Of a stretch of DNA of 64,000 bases, positions 1 to 10,962 are shown in pieces. This DNA comes from Mermis nigrescens. Its lineage: Eukaryota > Nematoda > Enoplea > Mermithida > Mermithidae. The notes below the pieces were generated by a model. That model was not told the DNA's origin. It saw nothing but the letters and a program-made list of their open reading frames with translations, and did no database searches. The stretch lies in the NCBI GenBank assembly GCA_036768485.1, contig JAVLUZ010000154.1, positions 28,345,103 to 28,409,102 on the forward strand, written 5' to 3'. Position numbers and translations under genes: made by a program. Position 1 is the first letter of the stretch. Each line of letters begins with the position of its first letter.

Positions 1-34
1 CGGCCGCCCCCCCCGCCCCCTAAATCCGCCCCTG
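1..34 (-). mobile_element. Fragment of hAT-type MITE family A
   Basis: The window opens inside a copy: its end, cccctaaatccgcccctg, is the reverse complement of the family start CAGGGGCGGATTTAGGGG. Confidence 0.6.
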
Positions 35-60
35 GTCCGGATCAATGTAAAAATAAAGAG

Positions 61-660
61 AATCCTATGGGTTACGAATCACAGTTAGATATACTTCGTG
101 ACACTCAATATTAAGTTGGTCACGGGGGTGTTAAGTTCTAATTCACGTTGTTTCACGTTGATAAATACGTTTCCGCGTTGTTTTTGCACATTATCTTCCT
201 TCATTATGGAGTCGGGACATGATCTCTACTCTAAGAATGCTGTATGATTCAAGGTCACACGTTAATTTATAGAATAGGCTTGTATATAATAGAGGTATAA
301 AGCAGTTTACGCTAAAATTTTATTTTGCTCCTAGATGTTATAAAGGATCAATTTTTTTAAATTAATATTCATATTATCAGGATTACAAATCTGACTTTAG
401 GCTTTCTTTGCACTCAATGATTGCCTAAAGTTTTGACTGGAGATTAACTTCATTTACAGTACGTTGCCGAGTCTTAAGTTTTTTATAAAATAATATCCTA
501 TACGTCAGTGTTTTTCCGTAGCATCAGATTACTAACTTAAGAAGGTATACATTAAAAACTAATTTAGGATCCAGGTGATTGTGTATTATAACTTTTTTAC
601 AAACGTTCGCCGAAACATCAGGACTACGAATTTAACTTAAGTTTTTCTTTTACTCGATGG
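61..660 (+). repeat. Fragment of long repeat family LR
   Basis: Shares phrases with the larger copies at 18360, 26330 and 52745: acactcaat, gagtcgggacatgatct, caggattacaaatctgact and the ~125-bp unit built on ttacactgaaaattaact...gagcgttgc. No gene seen. Confidence 0.6.
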
Positions 661-665
661 TTGTA

Positions 666-939
<274 letters not shown>

Positions 940-1074
940 TGTGCCTTGCCAAACTATTCGGATTCGCGTTCACGTCAGCGTAACAAACAAAATGGTTTGT
1001 CGTTTTTCAAAATCAGATTTATCGATTCTTTTGAAGATTAAAATGTTGTGTTATTGATCCCTCAAATTTACGCG

Positions 1075-1280
1075 CAACTTCCTCCTCTAGGCTGCAAAAT
1101 ATACTCCGATTTTTGTGTTGCTTAGAGAAAGTCTAATTTTAAACAGATTATCATTATTTGTTTGCGCGCATGAGAGACTTCTCTTAGTCCCCTATTTTAA
1201 TATCTTTCATAAATTTGCAATTCCAAGTATATTCGTCCTTTTTATCCCATCGGAATTGAATTTTTATCCCATCGGAATTT
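1075..1280 (-). repeat. Inverted end fragment of LR
   Basis: The stretch ggctgcaaaatatactcc...ttgcttagagaaagtctaatttt...cttagtcccct...ccaagtatattcgtcc is the reverse complement of the LR right end seen at 20350-20560. Similar inverted ends occur at 21225-21385, 21780-21870 and 55345-55530. Confidence 0.65.
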
Positions 1281-1627
1281 TTAGCAATTAAAGCACAACC
1301 CAGGTAATTGGTTTAAGCAGCATTTTGCTCTGGAAAATCAACGTAGAAAATTTCAAGAATTATGTTAACGCAACAGAAACCATCGCATGCTCATTCTCTG
1401 GAACCATCTAAACAGTTATACATTTTTTAAGACAATTTTTTAAATTTAAACTATCTAATTTTTTTTATTTTTTCTATTTTGTGAATCGATAATGAAGCCA
1501 TCGGAATATTTATATCCACACTCCTTTACTTTTTTTAAATTTAAAACCATTTAAATAGTTTGTAGCTTTTATAATTCATTAAGCGAATTTTGTATAACTA
1601 TATATGAAAGTGCGTAAAACCGATTAC

Positions 1628-1734
1628 CCCATCTTAACGAATCTCGGGACCCATATCTTCTTTTGTCCACTTAATTTCAAATGTTCGGCGTTCCATTCGA
1701 ACTTGTTCCATGCTAAGCGCGAATCCGTCCAAGA
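1628..1734 (-). CDS. nAChR-like gene 2, exon 4 (WxDxRLxW exon)
   Basis: 107 nt with acceptor TTTTTCGAG and donor GTAATC, ending in phase 2 like gene 1 exon 4. It encodes SWTDSRLAWNKFEWN and KKIWVPRF, near-identical in its first half to SWKDSRLSWNRYEWN of gene 1. An alternative donor GTTAAG at 1638 would give phase 0 and is less likely. Confidence 0.85.
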
Positions 1735-4700
1735 CTCGAAAAATAAAGGCGAAAAGTGTATTTCAAGAGGAAAATGTGCTTTTATGGATTTAGAAAACCC
1801 TAAAATTCAAATGCTTCTTGCAATTTTGCCCTATCAGACCCACAGAATTCGGTAGCTGCCCGCTTTGGTGATAATCCGTAGAATTTAGTTAGTACCGCCT
1901 AAATTTCAGATTTTTAAGGGTATACATAGGTAGATTTTACAGTCTAAAGCGATACAGAAGCGAAATAAAAAAACTAAAGCAAAAAACAGCCGCAAGCATA
2001 TTTCTGCACGTCGTTTTCTGAAATTAATTATTGAATCAGAAACAATTTTTTTAAATCTATCAATTCTACCATATTGTCAAATTTTTGAAGTTTTTCCTCA
2101 AATAATTATTTATTTAGGGTGTTCTTTGATAGCACCCTCGTTGTTGGGCAATCTGTTTTGTAATAGGAATAAAAAATATTAAAAATAAAGTAAAAAATAT
2201 CGTGCTAAAGCAATACAAGTAAGGATGATCTGGAGTTTACCATATACACACATACTGTTTGAAGAGTATCATGTCAATAGTATAGGGGATTGGATTGTAT
2301 TATAAGATATAAAGTCTGATAGAGATACAATATTTTTATAAATAAAATGTCTCAAAATATCTATTGTGCTACACAATTTATCATAATGTAGGATTTATTT
2401 ATCATAAAAATAAAAAGGCCTTCGGTTTCCTAAATATTCAATTTTTTACCATTTTCATTTGTATAGCATTAAATAGATTTTTTAAAATTCTTTTATCATG
2501 ATTTTTAATTCTATACTTTTTTTATTCTGTCCTTTTTTATTCTATATTTTTTAAATTTTTTTCTCTATTTGAAAGCATATTCAAAATGTGTAAAATCATA
2601 AAACATGAATTCATGAATGGAAATATGTTTACTAGAATCGTTCAGCTCGGGGAAGGTTTAACAGATTATAAGTTTCGTATCAATTATCGACATACAAATA
2701 TATGTGCATTAATTATTAAAATCCAAGAATAATTAAATATATGGTCACGAAACCGAATTTTTCCGAATTCTCATAGACAAAAAGGGCTGACGAAGTTTAT
2801 TTTCCATTTTTTACAATATATTTTTCTAACTAACGAATAACATGAAAAATTGAATAAAATTAATTCTCTAATGTCACAAAAAATTACTAATGACAGAGAT
2901 ATTAAAATAAATGGAAAAGTACTGTAAATTAAAGGACGTATAAATGTGGTGGCATTGAATAAGCTACAGCTTAAGTAAAAGTTTGCAAATTTTTCTTACC
3001 AATTCTGCTCTACCACTGATCCAGATGCTGATATGTTCCGTGCGCATCTGTTTAAAAATCTTTTGTAACACACAGATAATAGATAGGTTTAGATGATTTT
3101 TTGAGAACATGATTTTTTAGATGATGATTTTCATAGATGCTTTTAAAATAAATACATGGCTAAAAAATCAAGAAAATCGACCATTTCTATTAGATGAGCT
3201 CAAATAATGGTGTGTTTGATCGTTTCTTGGCGAACTCAACATTCTTGAGAAGAAAAGATGAAAAAAATTTTTAAACATTCATCTTGATCATATATATAGT
3301 AGACAAAAAATGTATCGTTTAAAAAAGCCCTACACCATGACTCAAGCATAAAATTTTTCAGCTATTTATGGAAAAAATTTAAAATTATATTGAGACTGCA
3401 AAAAATAAGAAAATAAGGAATGAAAACCTAAAATTACAGTATTTTCCAATTTACAGTCTCATGCGTGAAGTATTTATGCACAGCTCATGGGCACAAATGG
3501 TCGTGGAGGGTCTGGGGGTCTAGACCAGGCGTGCACGTGGGGCGGACCCGCCAGAAATTTTATCGCTTTTTAAAGTTTTCGAGGCACTGTAAAAACTATT
3601 TTGTAGAATCAACATAAACTTTTTACGAGTAATTTATTGCCATAAAAATTTTAGTATAGGTACATAAAAGTTTTATGTTGATCCAATTTGAACTAGGCAC
3701 AACTCACGATAAAATCAATTTTATGATATGCGCCTTTCTAGTAGATTTAACATAAAAATTTTTAAAATTATCGACAGACCCCAAAATTGATTTTTTGGTG
3801 CTATTTTTGACTATTTTGCCGAATTGGACCCCCCAGAATAATGCTGCTGCTGCCCATCTGTGCTAATTGAGTAACGCATTAAAAAATTAAAACTACATCA
3901 ACGTTTTAAGCATTATTTTAGCAGTATTTAGGCTGATTTAAGCACAATATCACAGACTAGTAAAAATTTTTCGAATGCATTTTGAGAATTTTCATTTCTT
4001 TCCATAACCGGGGCCGTTGTGAAAAATACTCGTACTAACAAAATTTGGGGCTGGTCACTCAATCACCCTCATTTACACGTCTTAAGAGCATACTAATCAC
4101 TTAGACTTTTATAATTATAATTATCGATAAATCATGTAGGAGTAAAGTAGTTAATAATGAATGAAAAATTGTTGTTGAAAAGTGCCCATTGTTCTAAATG
4201 GCTCGAAAATGGCACTATGATGGTTAAATTATCATCACATTTTGGGTAAGGCTGTAATATTGAAATAAGAATCACGGAAAAAAAACAAAGCTTGTCAGAA
4301 ACTTTAATGCTTTAGAAGCCAAAACGCGCAACTTTAAATCTTTCAAAGCTTGCATTCGGCTGGCGTGTCCATAAGTGAACATTTTATTTCGATAAATTTG
4401 AATATTTGTTTAACGCAGAGAACGGATTTCTATACATTTGATTTGATGAATTGTTTGAATATTTATTTTAGGAGCTTTGTATCTAATTTTTATTCTTTTT
4501 TCTAACGTTTTATCGAAGATTCGAATAGCAAAGTCAAAGAAAGAAAATCAGATATTTCGGACGCGTAAATCGTTTGTCTGAATTTACCTTTATTAAATGG
4601 ATAAACAATTATAGCTGAAATTAGGTGATTACGACCATAAATTCACAGCATGGCCGATCTAGGGATAGGGTGAAAATCGAGTTTTCTAGCAAACATGGCC

Positions 4701-7048
4701 TTTAAAACTGGTATAAGCGCTTAAACACTGTCGAAACTACATTATTACACAGTTTCTGGTCAATTCAAAGAACTTTTGAGGAAAATTTTTAATTTCCATC
4801 ATTATCGGCCATATTTTGCCTCCTTTTCTCCAGAAAATTTTCTGCTATCATTTTTATGGGGTCTAGACCATGGGTGGGCGGCACTAAAGCTCTGGGGGTT
4901 GCAAGATTTTTTCAAAGGTCAAAAAATGGCCTTAAAAGGTGGTATGGCAAAAAACACCATTTTTCAACGTTTCTCATCGAGCACTCTCCATTCGCATCAA
5001 AAAATTTCGAAAAAAAACTAAAAAATTTCCAATTGAATTCTGGAGGGGGTATTTTGGTTTCTGGGTGGGTATTTCGGTTTCTGGGGGATGCATGTCCCCA
5101 AGCCCTCCCCCCGACGCCCAGGTATGGTCTATACTCTAAACTCCCAACCCACGTGCGCCTCTGGTTGCGATCGATCACACATAAGCGCGAGGGATTCTAA
5201 ACCCAAAATTCAAATACCCTAGCAGACCTTCGAATTGAATTTTTGACGTTTTTAGCGATTTTTACTATTCTTGCCCCCCTCCTTCCCTAAATTCAATTGG
5301 TGCTCATATACGCACAGGCAACATTTATGACTATTAAACTAACGCGTTCGATATTCGCGAAACGGATTGACGAAATTTTGACGGGCAATTCTTTATCACC
5401 GGTTTGAGGAGGCGCATTGGAAGTGAGGGCGTAATCATCGTCACCTGTTTCGCTGGCCGCTTTTTCTTTCAGATATTTAAACAGGCAATCGGGCAGCAAT
5501 CTCGACTGACTGCCACCGGGGTTGACCGCGCAAAAAAGTGCAAAGTAGTTATATTATTTTGGGAGAAAAATAGGAATAGGAATTAAATGAAATTTAAGGA
5601 CTGGCCGCCAAAATTCATCCAGCCTCCTCCTCTTTAGAATTCACAGAAAAAACATTTTGAATGGGGAAAAATGCTTAAAATATTTTCGATAATACAGTTT
5701 TTACAACAAAATATCCAAATTAAAGCATGCAATTCTAAAATTTGATTTCAAATAAAAATTGGATTAATCTCTAGAGTTTTCATTAATTCCTAGCACTTTA
5801 GCAGAAGTTTCTGATTCCTATCTGAATTTGTCTTTGATTTTTGCATGTCCCCAGAAAGTTTCATTTTTAAAATCTGAGTAAGCTAAACCACGAAACTGCC
5901 TTCTCAAATTCAGTCTCAACGTGTTAGAGAAGTTTTCACCTTGAAAATACTAATGTAATGCAACTACAATTGGAGCATGAAATTGGTGCTCATATGTCAG
6001 TTTCGGCAGACGTAGCTGTAGGTATATGAGGGACTAGTCCTTCCCATGTTATAAAAGTACGAGTATTTTTTGTCAGGATCTTCCAAAGGGAAAAAGTGAA
6101 AATTCTTTAAGCGTCCAGAAAGAGCGTTAGAATAGATTTTAGCATACTTTTGAGCTGATAGATTTAAAATTTTTGGGCCCTTTCAAAATAAATTTTTTGT
6201 TATTTTTAAATCATTCCTTCCCCAACAAATAAAGCTCGCTGAGAAACGCTCAAAAATACCATTAGTTTTATCTATCTACAAGTATTTGTTGAGATATTTG
6301 ACTTAAGAATTTTAGCCCCCCCCCACCATTTCAGAAGGCCATCTACTTGCCTGAGCATGAAGGAAATTTTTTGCAGACGCTATGAATATTACGATCTCAA
6401 ATGGACAAATGCTTCGTGCGAAATAAACGATTTTGTGTGAGGCGGACCCCACCCTCTTTACTTTTTTTGGGACCAATTTTATACTGATTTCAACATTCTC
6501 TAGTGTATGCCAGAATTAGACCTATATTGTATGTAATGTATAGGAACTACCAACTATATATAATTTTGTCATTGTATGTTTCTTTAGTTTAGGCCTAATT
6601 CAACTCGAAATTTATTACTGCCACTTTTAGCCAGGCTTAAACCTGGCTCAGAATATTGGAACGCTAAGGTCCAAGTCTGGCTTAAGCCTGAGTAAAAATT
6701 TAAGCGAGATTTTAAAATAAATCTATAAAGATAAAAAATAACAATTCCTTTATTTATTAGCCTAATAACCTTAAGAGTCAAATTTACTCACTTAAAATAT
6801 TTTTTAAGATAATTTTTTTCAAATTAATTTTTTTCAGGTTCCAGCAGGTAATCAATGCAGCTGGATTATTTTTTGGAAAAAATTCTTATAGCTTTAGGAC
6901 GGTTTTTCTTTTCTAACTCACCCGCAACTTTGCCCCTTATTTCTGCGCATTTTTTGCTCAGCGACTGAGTCGACGAACGATCGACGATGAAAGCGAATAG
7001 GAAAATCAGGATTGAGTAAGCGAAATGACTCGAAATAAAATCTGCCAT
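1628..7048 (-). CDS. Second divergent nAChR-like subunit gene, 5' four exons only (runs off the left edge)
   Basis: A tandem paralogue lying 3.5 kb downstream of the first receptor gene on the same strand. Four exons are visible: 6922-7048, about 5344-5509, 3000-3047 and 1628-1734. Seen: signal peptide; a Cys near the end of exon 1 (KKC); PDCL in exon 2; a 48-nt third exon; and SWTDSRLAWN with KKIWVP in exon 4. Sizes (127, ~166, 48, 107 nt) and end phases (1, 0, 0, 2) track the first gene (130, 173, 48, 101 nt; phases 1, 0, 0, 2). Later exons (Cys-loop onward) are expected below position 1. One oddity: the two visible AG acceptors for exon 2 do not fit the phase left by exon 1, so either an unusual splice, a sequence error or incipient decay is involved. 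Function is inferred only from the relationship to the first gene. Confidence 0.8.
1735..2999. other. Intron 3 of nAChR-like gene 2, no further feature
   Basis: AT-rich, non-coding. Nothing recognised beyond splice sites at its ends. Confidence 0.6.
3000..3047 (-). CDS. nAChR-like gene 2, exon 3 (48-nt mini-exon)
   Basis: TTTAAACAG acceptor and GTAAGA donor enclose 48 nt coding MRTEHISIWISGRAEL in phase 0/0. The sequence has drifted from gene 1 exon 3, but length, phase and position are identical. Confidence 0.7.
4640..5165 (+). mobile_element. Family F repeat interrupted by a family C MITE
   Basis: The sequence catggccgatctagg...actggtataagcgctta...tttctggtcaatt matches 44125-44375. Where that copy reads ttctagacctaactccccatgtgc, this one is broken at gtctagac and resumes gtctatactctaaactcccaacccacgtgc. 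The interruption is the family C element at 4869-5126. Confidence 0.75.
4869..5126 (+). mobile_element. hAT-type MITE family C, 258 bp, nested
   Basis: Ends catgggtgggcggcac and acgcccaggtatg are imperfect inverted repeats. Flanking 8-mers gtctagac and gtctatac match at 7 of 8, a likely target duplication. The family's internal phrase is caaaaaatggccttaaa...tttctcatcgagcact. Confidence 0.8.
5344..5509 (-). CDS. nAChR-like gene 2, exon 2
   Basis: It encodes RLLPDCLFKYLKEK, later TSNAPP, and ends IRFANIER at a GTTAGT donor (phase 0). This aligns along its length with exon 2 of gene 1 (ISDCLYYYF, LSSAPP, VIFNDLID). The frame continues open past the donor to a stop at 5293-5295. The upstream boundary is uncertain: CAG acceptors end at 5510 and 5506, and neither gives the phase required by exon 1. 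Confidence 0.7.
5510..6921. other. Intron 1 of nAChR-like gene 2, no further feature
   Basis: AT-rich; short low-copy repeats only (for example near 6310-6480). No coding signal. Confidence 0.5.
6922..7048 (-). CDS. nAChR-like gene 2, exon 1 (signal peptide)
   Basis: The ATG at 7046-7048 starts MADFISSHFAYSILIFLFAF, a signal sequence; the exon ends KKCAEIRGKVA plus one base at a strong GTGAGT donor. The ending resembles NKNCTLLKNKPA of gene 1 in both sequence and phase. Confidence 0.75.
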
Positions 7049-8820
7049 GATATAGAAAGTGAGATCAAAAATGAAAAACTGCGATCAATTTGTACGCGAA
7101 AATTCCCCTTCACCAATTCGGCAACTAATGGGCCAAACGTTCTAAGTTTTAATCTGAACCCGTTCTTTATTTTTGGATATTTTCGAAAACGTGGCGATGT
7201 ATTCGAAAGGTAGGTATGTATTTATATCATTGGTAGGAGAGGGTAATTTTTTTGGAAAAGAATTTTATCGAAAAACGAACGAAAATACGGATCGAAACGG
7301 CAGTGGTTTTATCGGATGGTCGGACGAATAGTGCGATAACGCGATCACGCCAACAAGAGAAGATACAAGACAGAATTAAAAATAGAATCTGAAATCTGCT
7401 TTTAAAAGAATAATCTTAATGTACTTAAAAAACAAAAGGGATAGCAGATTGCAGACGATTAAAAAAACGGCATAATTCGAAAACAAGATCACGCGATTCT
7501 ACATAATCATCGAGATTTTTGTTGACGCACTTGTTATTTCTTGAAAGTAAAAATATAAACTAATTTCAGAAGTTTCAGTAAGTCGATCAAATATGCATAA
7601 TGGAAAAGTGATTAGGTATATGGCGCGGAGCGCCGGGAAGTTGATGTAAATTTTTGAACGAAAGATTATCTGAAACACTTAAAACCGCACTTTTCCCCAT
7701 ATTTTTTTGGAAAAGAGGGAATTCTGGGCCGTTCGGGTCAACATTGTGGGGTCAGCAGCCAATCTGGGGCCGATCAAACCCATAAACCTTCCAAGAATAC
7801 GCAGGGTAATAAATGGTGCAAAAAGAAATACCTAATATTTAAGTGTGAGTTGGCAAATATTTATTTGTTTCGTGAGCGCGAACTGCACTCACTGACAAAT
7901 TTTATTTATGAAATCTTTTTTTGAGCCAGAGCAGCTAGAAAATTTTGATTTGATTCTCTGCTCAGTCAATGGAAATAATCCCCGCACATTGTGGCAGATC
8001 TTAAATTTCCAGCATGCATTTTTTGCTATTTTATTGACTTTTATTCCATCCAGACCCGCCAGAATTCGATCGCTGCCGCCCATTTATGAATGCACCCTTG
8101 CACCCACATGAAATAAAATCGCACGTTTTTCTTAAGTTGCTCTTGACTTTTTCCATTGTACTGTTACGATCATTTGAACGTTATAATATTTAGGTTTTCT
8201 TCTCAATACGTTTCTAGAAGAAGAAATCCATTTGACATTTCATTCAAATTTAAGTCAAATGCATACGCAAGGACTAAGCTGAACAGATTTTCACCATTTT
8301 TTCTTCGACATAAGTTCTTCGAGGATCATCTGCCGCGAAGCTGGCTCTATTTATGTCAGGCAGTAAACACTTGTTCGCGGGTTTAAAACATCGGGTGTCG
8401 ATAACATGGCCCGTGTGTACATTGTCGATTTATTGATTTTATTAGCCTCACTGCTGATGATTCTCGATGGCTTGACTTTTGCTGAATAATGATGAAAATG
8501 AGTTCATTGTGATCTTTGGTAAATAATGTACGTATGCCTTTGACTAAAATTGAAGTAAAATCTTGACTGTCCCCTATTAGAAAGAGCGGAATTGCAAGGC
8601 TTACATGGATTTCCGGGAAAGGACCACAAAACAGACCATGCAGGAAAACATCAAATCGACACAAAGTCATTCAAAACGGTTATCAGTAAATTCTCCACAC
8701 CATCCAGCTCCAACCCACCAACTATCTTTTATTATTCGTCAAATATGAATTTGTGGCAAATAATAGGAATCCACCATTGCAAAAAACAAAGATGGAAAAA
8801 CCCAATAAATAAAAAATAAT
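7049..8820. other. 5' flank of nAChR-like gene 2, no gene seen
   Basis: Presumed promoter and upstream spacer. No TATA box or initiator could be assigned with confidence. Short open frames here have no recognisable motif. Confidence 0.4.
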
Positions 8821-8828
8821 GTCTGGCA

Positions 8829-8830
8829 CA

Positions 8831-8925
<95 letters not shown>

Positions 8926-8962
8926 GAATAATAATAATAATAATATTAAAAATAATGATAAT

Positions 8963-9006
<44 letters not shown>

Positions 9007-9143
9007 GAATAATAATAATAATAATATTAAAAATAATGATAATATTAATAATAATAACAATAAAAATAATATTATTAATAATAATAATAATAGTAATAAT
9101 AATAATAATAATAATAATCATAATAATAATAATAATAATAACA
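8829..9143. repeat. (AAT)n microsatellite with internal duplication
   Basis: About 315 bp of AAT with scattered interruptions. A block containing aagaataat...aatattaaaaataatgataatattaat occurs twice, about 80 bp apart (near 8923 and 9005). Asn- and Ile-rich frames are products of the repeat. Confidence 0.97.
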
Positions 9144-9269
9144 AAATGGGTAAAGCTGGTTTCTTCTTTCGCTATTTTTCAGATTATTTTTATTGGATTT
9201 CATAGTCCCTCTTCCGCTCGAGACACATAAAGATTATAGACTGTGTTTACGCGACCAGACACGTACATG

Positions 9270-9815
9270 CACGGGCGAATTTAAGGGGGGACGGCGCCCC
9301 CCATTGACCAAAAGTATTTGGTGAGATAAAGATTGGATATACAATTTGCAATGATATACCTATTAATGACATAGCCATTTTTGATCATGGAATAGCTGTC
9401 AAAACAATTTCAAAAGCAGAAACAGCTATTTCAGCATAGATTTCTTCTAATTTCGAGCATAACTTAAAGAAATTTTCTACTCTCGGCGTCAAGTGCTACA
9501 AATACAGTGAATCGAGCAGTAAATCAAGATTCTAAACGTTCTCCAGCCTAAATTTCACAAATTTTTCGGCACTTTGTGCTGGATTTTTGCTAAAGTCAAA
9601 GATATTTATTTATTTTTCCGCACAAAATTGTCAACAATCTCTAAATATTTCTAACAAATGTTGCGTTAAAAGGATTATAAATAGAATTAGACAATGTAAA
9701 AGGCCGAAAAAATGTCATTTCACACGTGAAGGGCAAATTTTCGGACCTATTTTGGAGTTTTTTTTGGAAAAGTTGGGTACCACCCCCATCTAGGGAAATC
9801 CTACATACGCCACTG
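9270..9815 (+). mobile_element. hAT-type MITE family A, 546 bp, with perfect 8-bp TSD
   Basis: Starts cacgggcgaatttaagg, ends cctacatacgccactg, flanked by cgtacatg at 9262-9269 and 9816-9823. No transposase inside. Confidence 0.85.
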
Positions 9816-10259
9816 CGTACATGGGAAGTTTGGGGAAAATGTGCCCCAAAAGAGAAAAATAAAAAATTTTCTGGCAAAAATGGGGCAATTTTCTGGCGAA
9901 AATGAGGCAAACCGAAGGCCAAAAAGAAGAAAATGGAACATTCTCCTTAGAGTGCGGCATAATACAGTTTTAAGGCTATTTTAGCACTTGCGCCAGTTTT
10001 GAGGTCATTTTGGCCAGAAAAATTCACTGAAATTCCACCAGGTCAGTCATCCTTTGCATTGATGTACGTGAACTAACACGCAGACAGGCGCAGTATGGGA
10101 ATCCTGAGGGACGAAATTTCAAATGCCTTATTTGAGCCTAAAATAGTGGATACGCATCAAAAGGTCATTTTTCGATGATACTAGCAATGTTATATCTTTT
10201 TAGAGCATAAAAAACAAGAAAAATTTCTAAATAAATAATCGAAAAATTGAAAAAAGTGT

Positions 10260-10440
10260 AATCAAAAAGCAAGTATATGACGCGAAGCGCTAAAAATTCA
10301 AATTTTTCCAGCAAATGGATACTTAAAAACGCTCGCAACATTACCATTCTACGAAATTTTTTGAAACTTTTGACAAATCCAAATTCCGGAGGGAGGGAGG
10401 GCAGAAAAAAATTCTGGGTGGGATCTCATCTAGTGGGAAA
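10260..10440 (+). repeat. Family D repeat copy (GGCGCTTCGCGCC-type core)
   Basis: Shares agtatatgacgcgaagcgctaaaaattca with many copies in the window. It lies just past the 3' end of nAChR-like gene 1. Confidence 0.55.
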
Positions 10441-10508
10441 AAATCACTCAAAACCTCAAGATCATGTATGCTGACATTTAAAGCGGCTATTAGGTTCCAT
10501 CATCATAA

Positions 10509-10514
10509 TTTATT
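10509..10514 (-). promoter_or_regulatory. Likely polyadenylation signal of nAChR-like gene 1
   Basis: AATAAA on the minus strand about 87 nt after the stop codon. Position is right, but this AT-rich background makes chance hits common. Confidence 0.4.
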
Positions 10515-10600
10515 AAGCTAAACGATATAATGACAAAAAAATTAGGCGACGTAATTCGAAGGAAAATCCTTAAATTTATCGTATTAATGGCCTAAACGCA

Positions 10601-10962
10601 TCACACAACAAGACCCAACGCTACGATTAGATAAACAACGCTCAGCAACAAACACAGAAAATTGTGCACCATTTGAACGACCGTATTCCATTCCTCGCCA
10701 TAACTGGCCGAAGTGGCCGTCTTATCCAGCACGCCATTGGTTGCGGTCGTTTGGGCGACGCCATTACTGTTAGCCGATTGGTCGTTGACGGTAAAAGTGC
10801 CGAATTTTCCGCCAAAGGCCAAAAATTTCAAACCGCTGTTGGCCAATAACTGGCACCAGTGGGGCGGTGGAAGGCGGCAATTTATCGACGAGAGGCCCAT
10901 CGATAGCAGGGTGAAGAATATGCTAATAAGCGTGACTATGAAAGTCAGTTCGTGCAAGCGAT
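10601..10962 (-). CDS. nAChR-like gene 1, exon 8 (M3, short loop, M4, stop)
   Basis: After the acceptor TACCGCAG the exon runs 119 codons to a stop at 10601-10603. M3 (ELTFIVTLISIFFTLLSMGL) is followed by SSINCRLPPPHW, which corresponds to the VLNxHHRxPxxxxMPxW segment of receptors, then a Thr/Ala/Asn-rich loop and M4 (VHNFLCLLLSVVYLIVALGL). The intracellular loop is about 70 residues, much shorter than in most subunits. Confidence 0.88.

Larger units (their letters stand above)
3048..5343. other. Intron 2 of nAChR-like gene 2, with nested MITE-like repeats
   Basis: Holds a MITE-like repeat at about 3490-3870 (ends tcatgggcac and gctgcccatctgtg, with related sequences near 11080, 32350, 51505 and 63380) and a nested pair at 4640-5165. 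The remainder is AT-rich without identifiable content. Confidence 0.55.

Noticed and set aside
5293..5343. Reading of exon 2 of the second receptor gene through to a stop as a C-terminal M4 helix
   Set aside because: At first it looked like an M4 end, but the sequence aligns with exon 2 of the first gene and has a GTTAGT donor at the equivalent place, so the tail is intron.
8722..9230. Poly-Asn, poly-Ile and poly-Leu reading frames
   Set aside because: All arise from the (AAT)n microsatellite in different frames.
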